Below are positions 26,383-32,177 of a DNA stretch of 32,177 nt, piece after piece. Where the stretch lies: positions 1-32,177 of the forward strand of contig NZ_JAMZGM010000045.1 in the NCBI RefSeq assembly GCF_024158605.1, written 5' to 3'. Each line of letters opens with the position of its first letter. The first letter of the stretch is position 1. A program made the translations under genes and the position numbers. Origin of the DNA: Sebaldella sp. S0638 (lineage in GTDB: Bacteria; Fusobacteriota; Fusobacteriia; Fusobacteriales; Leptotrichiaceae). The notes below the pieces were generated by a model. It made no database searches, had not been told where the DNA came from, and saw nothing but the letters and a program-made list of their open reading frames with translations.

Positions 26383-26979
26383 TTAAATTTTACGAACTTC
26401 GTGATATTCCAGCTCTACTGGCGTCATTCTTCCGAAAACCTCTACCATGACTTTTACTCTTCCATGTTCATGATCAACTTCAGCTATTTCAGCTTCCTGA
26501 TTTTCAAATGCACCATTCTTAATTATTACTTTTTCTCCTGCTTCAAGATCAAGTCTTGCTTTCGGAGCACTTTCATTCTCGTCTAAACCGATTTTTCCTA
26601 AAAGGCTTTTTGCTTCGTCATCTGCAAGCGGTATAGGATCACTTCCTACGCCTACGAATCCTGTAACGCCGTTAGTATTTCTTATTACATACCAGGCATC
26701 ACTGTCTACTCTGTATCCCAGCCCTAAATCGTTTTCCTCTTTTTTAGACAGCATTTCTACCATTACATATCCCGGAAATAATTTTCTGGGAACCTTAACC
26801 ATTTTCCCTCTTTTTTCTTCCATTATTTCTTCTTCAGGAACAAGTATTCTGAAAACTCTGTCTGTGAGATTCAGTGTTACTACACGTTTCTCAAGATCGG
26901 CTTTCACTTTCTTTTCATATCCTGAATATGTATGAATTATATACCATTTTTTTTCTAAATTATCGCCATCTAACGTCAT
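26383..26979 (-). CDS. nusG: Transcription termination/antitermination factor NusG
   Basis: A 198-residue protein with AGGAGG overlapping the secE stop. The NGN domain begins KKWYIIHTYSGYEKKVKADL and contains LFPGYVMVEM, with WYVIRNTNGVTGFVG. The C-terminal KOW domain has EAGEKVIIKNGAFENQEAEI and VFGRMTPVELEYHEVRKI. It couples RNA polymerase to Rho and the ribosome. A roughly 15-residue insert around DLGLGYRVDSD is within family variation. Confidence 0.97.
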   Translation of the reverse strand: MTLDGDNLEKKWYIIHTYSGYEKKVKADLEKRVVTLNLTDRVFRILVPEEEIMEEKRGKMVKVPRKLFPGYVMVEMLSKKEENDLGLGYRVDSDAWYVIRNTNGVTGFVGVGSDPIPLADDEAKSLLGKIGLDENESAPKARLDLEAGEKVIIKNGAFENQEAEIAEVDHEHGRVKVMVEVFGRMTPVELEYHEVRKI

Positions 26980-26989
26980 AATTATCCTC

Positions 26990-27169
26990 CTATTTACCTC
27001 TTAAAAAAATTATTAGTAGAGATAATACTCTGTTAAAGCTTAGATCAAATGCAACTACATACAGAGAAATAAATATAGTTATTAATAAAACAATCACAGT
27101 AACATGGAGTACCTCTTGTTTACTTGGCCAATATACTTTTTTATATTCATCTATTATTTCTTTCAACAT
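26990..27169 (-). CDS. secE: Preprotein translocase subunit SecE
   Basis: A 59-residue single-span protein. The amphipathic helix EIIDEYKKVYWPSKQEV carries the diagnostic W-P-S/T-x-x-E motif and is followed by one transmembrane helix (about 22-41, HVTVIVLLITIFISLYVVA). SecE clamps SecY in the Sec channel. Its stop codon overlaps the nusG ribosome binding site, so the two are translated together. Confidence 0.93.
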   Translation of the reverse strand: MLKEIIDEYKKVYWPSKQEVLHVTVIVLLITIFISLYVVAFDLSFNRVLSLLIIFLRGK

Positions 27170-27192
27170 AAGTTTTTCACTCCTAATTAAAA

Positions 27193-27268
27193 TGGCAGGT
27201 CAGGAGGGGCTCGAACCCCCAACCCTCGGTTTTGGAGACCGATGCTCTACCAATTGAGCCACTGACCT
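27193..27268 (-). tRNA. tRNA-Trp (CCA anticodon)
   Basis: The minus strand gives acceptor AGGTCAG / CTGACCT, discriminator G and an encoded CCA. The anticodon stem CGGT/ACCG holds loop CTCCAAA with anticodon CCA. The T arm has GGTTCGAGCCCC. It lies between rpmG and secE, so it must be cut out of an mRNA-type transcript. Confidence 0.97.
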
Positions 27269-27276
27269 AGGTTTCA

Positions 27277-27426
27277 TTATTTTACTTCTCTATACAGAGT
27301 GTATTTTCTTAATACCGGATTGTACTTTCTAAGTTCGATTCTCTCAGGATGTGTCTTCTTGTTTTTAGTAGTCACATAGTGTCTCAACTTAGTTTCTGTA
27401 CATTCCAGGATAACTTGTACTCTCAT
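27277..27426 (-). CDS. rpmG: Ribosomal protein L33 (cysteine-poor type)
   Basis: A 49-residue reading frame with GGGAGGG before the ATG. The sequence starts [20 protein letters not shown] and continues [20 protein letters not shown], which is L33. Only one Cys is present (ECTETK), not the C-x2-C pairs of zinc-binding L33, so this is the zinc-independent form. It is the first gene of the rpmG-trnW-secE-nusG group. Confidence 0.93.
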   Translation of the reverse strand: MRVQVILECTETKLRHYVTTKNKKTHPERIELRKYNPVLRKYTLYREVK

Positions 27427-27479
27427 ACTTCTATCCCTCCCAATAATTATTGGTTTAACTAGAATAAACTAGCCTAAAG

Positions 27480-27508
27480 ATTCTATCATAAATTTTGTAT
27501 TATGTCAA
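27480..27508 (-). promoter_or_regulatory. Main promoter of rpmG-trnW-secE-nusG
   Basis: On the minus strand TTGACA (27503-27508), a 17-base spacer and TAGAAT (27480-27485) give a near-consensus sigma-70 promoter about 54 bases before rpmG. A palindrome, CCAATAATTATTGG, lies in the leader just before the rpmG ribosome binding site. Confidence 0.85.
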
Positions 27509-27706
27509 GGGATTTCTCTCCTCTTTTATAGATGTTTTTACAGAATCATTTATTTCAGCAGTTTTTTCAACAAACTGTTATCAGTATACAACTTTTTTGT
27601 AAAAAATGCAAAGAAAATATTTTCTTATTGTTATTTTTTCCGGTTTTTCCATCTTCATTTTCCTTGAAGCACTCTATTTTCAATATTCCTCGTATCTACA
27701 GTTTTT
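27509..27706. other. A+T-rich spacer upstream of the rpmG promoter
   Basis: There is no credible gene here. Reading frames on the + strand here are low-complexity and overlap the dehydrogenase. A weak CAGTTT/AAACTG hairpin is seen without a good T run; the end of the dehydrogenase transcript is therefore not clear. Confidence 0.5.
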
Positions 27707-28669
27707 TTATTTATATTTATTCACTGGTGAATACGGATTTTCACCGTTTAGTACCTGCACTATATTTTTTGCAGCACATAAAGCCATCTGATCTCTGGTT
27801 TCTATTGTGGCATTTCCTATATGAGGAGTAAGCACTACATTTTTCATCTTTTTTAGTTCATCTCCTATTTCAGGCTCGAATTCATAAACATCCAGTGCAG
27901 CACCTTCTATTTCCGCGTTTTTCAAAGCTTTTACCAGAGCTTTTTCATTAATAATCGGACCTCTGGCACAATTTATGATATATGCAGTTTTTTTCATTGC
28001 ACTGAATTCTTTTTCATCAATCATATGTTTAAGAGCCGGAGTATAAGCACTGTTTATTGTTATAAAATCCGATTTTTCTAATAGTTCTCCAAAAGCGGAA
28101 TATTTTGCCTCCAGTTCCTTTTCTATGTTTTCATCCTGTTTTTCTATATCATAATACAAAATATTCAAACCAAAACCTTTTGCCTTTTTTGCCACAGAAC
28201 GTCCTATATTTCCAAATCCTATTATTCCTAATGTTTTCCCGTGTACTTCTCTCCCAAGAAAAAATAAAGGAGCCCATCCGTTAAATCCTGTAGTTCTGCA
28301 TAACTCATCACCTTCGGCAATTCTTCTTGAAACTGCCAGCAAAAGCCCTATTGTCAGTTCAGCAGTAGCCTCAGTCGATACTAACGGCGTATTTGAAACA
28401 GGAATTCCTTTTTTACCTGCATATTCAAAATCTACATTATCATAACCTGCACCAAAATTAGCTATTATTTTTACTTTTTCTGCATTGTCAATAATCTTCT
28501 TATTTATCTGTGTAGATAAAAGACTTAATATGGCATCTGCGTCTCTGCTTCTCATAAGCAGCTCCTCTTCTCCTATGAGCTTTTCCCCTTTATAAACATC
28601 CAGTTCATGATCTTTTAAAGCTTCATATCCTGCTTCGGGTATTTCTCCCGCTATAAATATCTTTCCCAT
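27707..28669 (-). CDS. D-2-hydroxyacid dehydrogenase (NAD(P)-dependent)
   Basis: A 320-residue protein with ribosome binding site AAGGAGAG. The Rossmann motif is GFGNIGR (151-157). The catalytic triad of the family is visible: R236 in CARGP, E265 in YEFEPE, and H283 in TPHIGNAT. The substrate-loop NFGAGYDNVD is also present. It should reduce a 2-oxoacid such as glyoxylate, hydroxypyruvate or a related compound. The exact substrate is not given by the sequence. It has its own promoter and is probably not obligatorily linked to the PTS operon upstream. Confidence 0.9.
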   Translation of the reverse strand: MGKIFIAGEIPEAGYEALKDHELDVYKGEKLIGEEELLMRSRDADAILSLLSTQINKKIIDNAEKVKIIANFGAGYDNVDFEYAGKKGIPVSNTPLVSTEATAELTIGLLLAVSRRIAEGDELCRTTGFNGWAPLFFLGREVHGKTLGIIGFGNIGRSVAKKAKGFGLNILYYDIEKQDENIEKELEAKYSAFGELLEKSDFITINSAYTPALKHMIDEKEFSAMKKTAYIINCARGPIINEKALVKALKNAEIEGAALDVYEFEPEIGDELKKMKNVVLTPHIGNATIETRDQMALCAAKNIVQVLNGENPYSPVNKYK

Positions 28670-28751
28670 GCCGCTCTCCTTTTCAAACAGAGAAAATTTT
28701 CTCTTTCTTCTGTTTATATAAATAAAATTTTATGTAATTAATAACTAATAT

Positions 28752-28781
28752 ATCATAACTGTTTTTTACCTTCTAAGTCAA
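28752..28781 (-). promoter_or_regulatory. Promoter of the D-2-hydroxyacid dehydrogenase gene
   Basis: On the minus strand TTGACT (28776-28781), an 18-base spacer and TATGAT (28752-28757) lie about 80 bases before the start codon. The leader holds a self-complementary GAGAAAATTTTCTC. There is no clear terminator between the PTS gene and this promoter. Confidence 0.55.
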
Positions 28782-28824
28782 TCTCTGTACATAATTTTTT
28801 ATCACAGGAAAGCAGCCGGAATTT

Positions 28825-30234
28825 TTATTCTCCTGTTATCCTTTTCATATATATAATTACATTTGTAACTTCAGGGCCTATTACCACCTGTACATTATGT
28901 TTATCATTCTTAATTACTGCATGTGCCCCTGTCTGTTTAAGTTTGCTTATATCTACAAGATCACTGTCATGCAGTTCCATTCTGAGCCTTGTTACACAAT
29001 TCTGCAGTGATATTATATTTTCTTTCCCCCCGATATTTTCTATTATTTTTTTTGCCATATATTCATAATTTTTATGTGATAAAGACAGTTCATTTTCTTC
29101 ATATGCACTTTCATCTCCGTAAGGTGTTTCTTCCTCTCTTCCTACTACCTTTATATTTAGTTTTGTAATCAATATATAGAAAGTAAAATAATAAAGCAGA
29201 AAAAAGAATATCCCTACAGGTATTATAAGCCATGTTTTATTTCCCTTAGTAAAATTCAGCACAAAATCTACTACTCCGGTACCGAAAGAAAAACCGAGCC
29301 TTACCTGTAAAAAATACATCACTGCAAATGATAAGCCTGTATATATGCAGTGTATAAAATACAACAAAGGTGATGCAAATAAAAATGAAAATTCTACCGG
29401 CTCAGTAATTCCTGTAATAATAGAAGTAATCGCTCCTGATGTCATAAGACCTTCTACCTCTTTTTTTCTTTCTTTCCTTGCAGCTCTTGTTATTGCAAGT
29501 CCTATAGCCGGTATACCAAACATCATTATAACAAAGAATCCCACGAGGAAAGAACCTGAAGTAGGATCACCCGCTATAAATCTTGGAATTTCTCCGCTTA
29601 CTATCTCGCCTTTTGGTGTCTGATACTCACCAAGTGCAAAATATATATAAGAATTAAGAACATGATGAAGCCCGAAAGGTATAAGCAGTCTGTTCAGGAA
29701 GCCAAACAGGAATACTCCCACTGCACCCAGTTTTACCAGTCCATGTGCAAATTTATCAATTCCGTTCTGCATAAACGGCCATATAATCCCGAATATTCCT
29801 GACGTAAGAATCATAACAGGAATTATCACACTTATCGGAGTTTTTTCCCCGCCGAAAAATGTAAGAACACTTGGAAGTTTTGTCTCTTTGAATCTGTTAT
29901 AAACAGCAGCTGCTATTAATCCTGCTACAATTCCGCCGAATACCCCCATACTCAGCTCAGGGTTCATTATTTTCAATCCCTCTTTCAAAACTATCAATGA
30001 CAGAAAACCGGTTATTGCCGGAATTGCTTTATCCTTAGATTTTGAAAAACCTATTACTATACTCAAAGCAAACAACATATCCATATTTGCAAAAATAGTT
30101 CCTGCTGCTCCCAGTAAAGGTATATTCAGCATATCATCAGCACCAAATCTTATTAATAAACCGGCTACAGGTAATGCAGCTATAGGAAACAGAACTGATT
30201 TACCCAGTTTTTGCAGAAAAAATTTAAAATTCAT
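28825..30234 (-). CDS. PTS transporter EIICB, glucose/N-acetylglucosamine family
   Basis: A 469-residue protein that carries a sugar across the membrane and phosphorylates it. The EIIC part (1-360) has about ten hydrophobic segments, the opening LQKLGKSVLFPIAALPVAGLL and the substrate-loop motifs GLHH (188-191) and GITEPVEFSF (275-284). The EIIB part (about 385-469) has the phosphocysteine C413 in SLQNCVTRLRM. No EIIA domain is fused, so a separate EIIA is needed. The opening and DDML loop resemble NagE/PtsG-type transporters. It follows the ChbG-like gene, with the antiterminator gene upstream. Confidence 0.88.
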   Translation of the reverse strand: MNFKFFLQKLGKSVLFPIAALPVAGLLIRFGADDMLNIPLLGAAGTIFANMDMLFALSIVIGFSKSKDKAIPAITGFLSLIVLKEGLKIMNPELSMGVFGGIVAGLIAAAVYNRFKETKLPSVLTFFGGEKTPISVIIPVMILTSGIFGIIWPFMQNGIDKFAHGLVKLGAVGVFLFGFLNRLLIPFGLHHVLNSYIYFALGEYQTPKGEIVSGEIPRFIAGDPTSGSFLVGFFVIMMFGIPAIGLAITRAARKERKKEVEGLMTSGAITSIITGITEPVEFSFLFASPLLYFIHCIYTGLSFAVMYFLQVRLGFSFGTGVVDFVLNFTKGNKTWLIIPVGIFFFLLYYFTFYILITKLNIKVVGREEETPYGDESAYEENELSLSHKNYEYMAKKIIENIGGKENIISLQNCVTRLRMELHDSDLVDISKLKQTGAHAVIKNDKHNVQVVIGPEVTNVIIYMKRITGE

Positions 30235-30255
30235 TTTTTATCCTCCCAAAATATT

Positions 30256-30996
30256 TTATAGTTCTCCATAAGTTACTAGATCAAACAGCGTACTTCCCTT
30301 GAATTCTTTTACTCTGACAGCATCTGTTAAAAAAGCTGTTTCATCCAGACGCGGCAGATTAAAAGATGAATTTTCCATAATAAATTTATCAAGATAGCTC
30401 GGATGTGTCATTACTTCCACAGAATCATATTTTTCAAATATTGCAGCGATACTATTGATATCTTCAAGTGCTTCTTTATATTCCATATGAAACAGATCTG
30501 TTGTTTTCACATTACTGTTTATATTCTTAAGATTTGAAAAATTATTACGTACAGGAAGATTATACTCTTCTGCAAGACGGAGATAGACTGTGTAAAGTTC
30601 TCCAAAACTGTTAATATGATGATGGCTGTCCAAATGTGTAGGTATCAGCCCGTAGGATAAATATTTCTCTATCTGTGCTTTCCATTCTTTATATACTTCA
30701 TCTAAATCTATTTCAAAATTATTATTTTCATAAAAGGAAAGTTTTTTGAAATTCCCGTTTTCATCAATAATGGTTTTATGAGTATCAAGCAGCGGCCTTC
30801 CAAAAGTAAGAACCAAATGCACGCCTATCCCCAGTCCCGGATTTTCTTTTGCCATTTCTGCTGCATGCTCAGTAGCCGGAGTATTCATCATCATTGTAGT
30901 GGATGTTAGTATTCCTATTTTATAAGAATCCAAAATTCCATACGTCACAGCTCTTGAATACCCAAAGTCATCTGCATTAATAATAAGCTTTTTCAT
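30256..30996 (-). CDS. chbG: ChbG/YdjC-type carbohydrate deacetylase
   Basis: A 246-residue protein with AGGAGG upstream. The signature NADDFG (7-12), GVHLVLT (58-64) and THLDSHHH (120-127) supply the metal ligands (D10, H60, H125 in the family pattern). ChbG deacetylates chitobiose-6-phosphate and related N-acetyl sugars in enterobacteria. Beside a Glc/GlcNAc-family EIICB, it suggests import of an acetylated amino sugar or short oligosaccharide, then removal of acetyl. It is the first gene after the RAT switch. Confidence 0.85.
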   Translation of the reverse strand: MKKLIINADDFGYSRAVTYGILDSYKIGILTSTTMMMNTPATEHAAEMAKENPGLGIGVHLVLTFGRPLLDTHKTIIDENGNFKKLSFYENNNFEIDLDEVYKEWKAQIEKYLSYGLIPTHLDSHHHINSFGELYTVYLRLAEEYNLPVRNNFSNLKNINSNVKTTDLFHMEYKEALEDINSIAAIFEKYDSVEVMTHPSYLDKFIMENSSFNLPRLDETAFLTDAVRVKEFKGSTLFDLVTYGEL

Positions 30997-31022
30997 TTTT
31001 ACCTCCTAAAATTTTTTTAATC

Positions 31023-31103
31023 AAAAAAACAGGCAATAACCAAAATCTCTATACTCTTAGTATAAAGAATCTCAGCTATTGCCTGCCTAACCAGTTACAC
31101 GCT
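31023..31103 (-). promoter_or_regulatory. RAT antiterminator and overlapping terminator
   Basis: The minus-strand leader has GTGTAACTGGTTAGGCAGGC, a good match to the ribonucleic antiterminator (RAT) of BglG/SacY/LicT-family systems (TGTTACTG then GGCAGGCAAA). Its 3' half is also one arm of a terminator: CAGGCAATA (31077-31085) with TATTGCCTG (31030-31038), followed by TTTTTTT (31023-31029). An inner hairpin, TATACT/AGTATA, lies in the loop. When the antiterminator protein binds the RAT, the terminator cannot form and chbG and the PTS gene are read. Confidence 0.88.
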
Positions 31104-31118
31104 ATATTTAATTACTAC

Positions 31119-31146
31119 ATTATATCTCGATTTTAGCAAATGTCAA
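31119..31146 (-). promoter_or_regulatory. Promoter of the chbG-PTS operon
   Basis: On the minus strand TTGACA (31141-31146), a 16-base spacer and TATAAT (31119-31124) are both consensus hexamers. Transcription would start just upstream of the RAT. It lies between the antiterminator gene and chbG, so the operon can be driven apart from its regulator. Confidence 0.88.
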
Positions 31147-31155
31147 TATCCAAAA

Positions 31156-32001
31156 CTAAAAAATATCTAAGTCTTTGGATTTTATTTTAGCCAAATGAAT
31201 AGTTATATAGCCTATTTCATCTTCATTAAAAATAATATTATAACTTTTTTCAGCAAATTCAGCTACTTTCTGAGAAATTTTATAATACATTTTAAGTTTC
31301 TTTTTTATCTCAGGAAGAAGTATATTTTCAATTTTAATATTATTTTTTACACGATTAACAGCAAATTTCAAATGTGTAAGAAGTCTTATAAAATCATAAC
31401 TTTCCCTGTCAATCTTCTGCCCAAGCTCATTTTCTATGACTTTTACCAGTTCATATGTGAGTGTGAGCTGCTCAGAAGTTTCCGAAACTTTGACTCCTCT
31501 CATGGCTGCATGAATATGCATGGTTATAAATCCTACTTCATCAATTTCCAGTTTAAATTCAAGACTTTTATTTACTTCCCTGATAAATTTTTCTGCTATT
31601 GCATATTCCTGAGGGTATAAAACCCTGAGTTCTTCCAAAAAAGGGTTTCTTATAATAGTTCCGTATTTGCTTCTTTCTATTGCAAATGACAAATGGCTTA
31701 ACATAGTCAGATGAAAATAAATACTAAGTTTTTCTTTTAATTCTTCATCTATTATTTTCAGTGCTTCCTCTACTATATCAAGAATTTCTGAATCAGTATT
31801 GTCTGCAATATCGGAAAAGTATTTTTTATCTTCTTCCGAAAGGGCACCATACAGCTTTTCTATGGCACTGTATAAAACTGTTCCTCCTGATTTAGCCTTA
31901 AATCCTATTCCTTTTCCGACGGCTATAATTTCAGTATTTTTCATCTTATCTTTACATAATAATACATTATTGCTGAATACTTTTATTATCTCGAAATCCA
32001 T
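31156..32001 (-). CDS. PRD-containing transcription antiterminator, GlcT/LicT family
   Basis: A protein of 281 residues from ATG 32001, chosen because GGTGGAG lies just upstream; a longer frame to 32127 runs through the promoter and rRNA terminator. The N-terminal RNA-binding CAT domain is MDFEIIKVFSNNVLLCKD and GKGIGFKAKSG. PRD1 has H103 and H162 (LSHLSFAIER, MHIHAA) and PRD2 has H210 and H269 (LTHLKFAVNR, TIHLAK), matching the four phosphorylatable His of the family. NPFLEELRVLYPQEYAIAEKF looks closer to GlcT than to LicT. It should bind the RAT ahead of chbG and be controlled by phosphorylation through the neighbouring EIIB and HPr. Confidence 0.9.
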   Translation of the reverse strand: MDFEIIKVFSNNVLLCKDKMKNTEIIAVGKGIGFKAKSGGTVLYSAIEKLYGALSEEDKKYFSDIADNTDSEILDIVEEALKIIDEELKEKLSIYFHLTMLSHLSFAIERSKYGTIIRNPFLEELRVLYPQEYAIAEKFIREVNKSLEFKLEIDEVGFITMHIHAAMRGVKVSETSEQLTLTYELVKVIENELGQKIDRESYDFIRLLTHLKFAVNRVKNNIKIENILLPEIKKKLKMYYKISQKVAEFAEKSYNIIFNEDEIGYITIHLAKIKSKDLDIF

Positions 32002-32068
32002 ATCTCCACCTGTTGTTATGTTATTTAAATGATAAATAATATCTGTATAAAAATCATCACTCTGAATT

Positions 32069-32096
32069 ATTATACCTCGAAACAGAAAAAAGTAAA
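32069..32096 (-). promoter_or_regulatory. Promoter of the antiterminator gene
   Basis: On the minus strand TTTACT (32091-32096), a 16-base spacer and TATAAT (32069-32074) lie about 68 bases before the start codon and just after the rRNA terminator. Confidence 0.6.
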
Positions 32097-32099
32097 AAC

Positions 32100-32125
32100 A
32101 AAAAAAAGCTCTAAAAAAAAAGAGC
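32100..32125 (-). terminator. Terminator of the rRNA operon
   Basis: On the minus strand GCTCT and AGAGC (32121-32125 and 32108-32112) pair around eight T, followed by a T run. It lies ten bases after the 5S rRNA end. Confidence 0.8.
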
Positions 32126-32134
32126 AATAAAAAA

Positions 32135-32177
32135 GCTTGGCGAAGACCTATATTCCCTAGAAGTAAATCTAAGTATT
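32135..32177 (-). rRNA. rrf: 5S ribosomal RNA, 3' end only
   Basis: On the minus strand the last 43 bases end in CTAGGGAATATAGGTCTTCGCCAAGC, the typical 5S 3' part (a GGGA-x-TAGG block then the CCAAGC acceptor arm). The rest lies beyond the window. An rRNA operon therefore enters from the right on this strand. The exact 3' end may be off by one or two bases. Confidence 0.85.

Noticed and set aside
32002-32127. Longer antiterminator start
   Set aside because: The extension runs through the promoter and the rRNA terminator and does not look like the RNA-binding domain.
1-32177. CRISPR array, insertion sequence or transposase
   Set aside because: No regularly spaced repeats, no transposase frame and no terminal inverted repeats were seen.

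Overview
The window looks like a chromosomal segment of a low-GC fusobacterium, most likely in or near Leptotrichiaceae (Sebaldella/Leptotrichia-like). This is inferred from very A+T-rich DNA, strong AGGAGG ribosome binding sites, the order rpmG - tRNA-Trp - secE - nusG - rplK - rplA - rplJ - rplL - rpoB - rpoC, and a remA-gmk-rpoZ-dnaG-rpoD block on the same strand. Family placement is inference; no database was searched.

Layout. (1) 1-6200, + strand: the distal tail module of a contractile-tail prophage or tailocin. It holds a 5'-incomplete baseplate spike gene (gpV/Gp138-like), gp46-like, baseplate J, tail protein I-like, a collar-type tail fibre, two paralogous fibre-like proteins and two small membrane proteins that look like holins, closed by a terminator. 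(2) 6384-9205, + strand: a tightly overlapping host operon of radC, a cysteine-less PSP1/RicT paralogue, ricT and a TrmN6-like methyltransferase, ending in a bidirectional terminator. (3) 9208-15405, - strand: promoter-dnaG-rpoD-terminator, then a second promoter driving a divergent sigma-70 paralogue, a Nif3-like gene, a small TPM-like membrane protein whose reading frame ends inside rnpB, RNase P RNA, and a GNAT acetyltransferase. (4) 15431-27508, - strand: rpmG, tRNA-Trp, secE, nusG, rplK, rplA, rplJ, rplL, rpoB, rpoC, remA, gmk, rpoZ, with an L10 leader, two L1-type leader hairpins, and two attenuator-like hairpins before rpoB. (5) 27707-32001, - strand: a sugar-uptake locus of a PRD antiterminator (GlcT/LicT type), a RAT/terminator switch, a ChbG-type deacetylase and a Glc/GlcNAc-family PTS EIICB, then a separately promoted D-2-hydroxyacid dehydrogenase. 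(6) 32100-32177: the 3' end of a 5S rRNA gene with its terminator, the end of an rRNA operon entering from the right.

The host part is dominated by transcription and translation machinery: beta, beta', omega, the main sigma, a sigma-like paralogue, NusG, four r-proteins of the rplKAJL group, L33, primase and RNase P RNA lie within about 18 kb.

The least conventional observations are: a sigma-70-like protein that keeps the core-binding helix but has lost the usual promoter-reading residues and has its own promoter with an inverted repeat over the -35 region; a DnaG whose four zinc-ligand positions are all replaced; a RicT paralogue whose Cys cluster is replaced by aromatic residues; a protein frame that ends inside rnpB; and a pair of matching L1-stalk-like hairpins before rplK and rplA.
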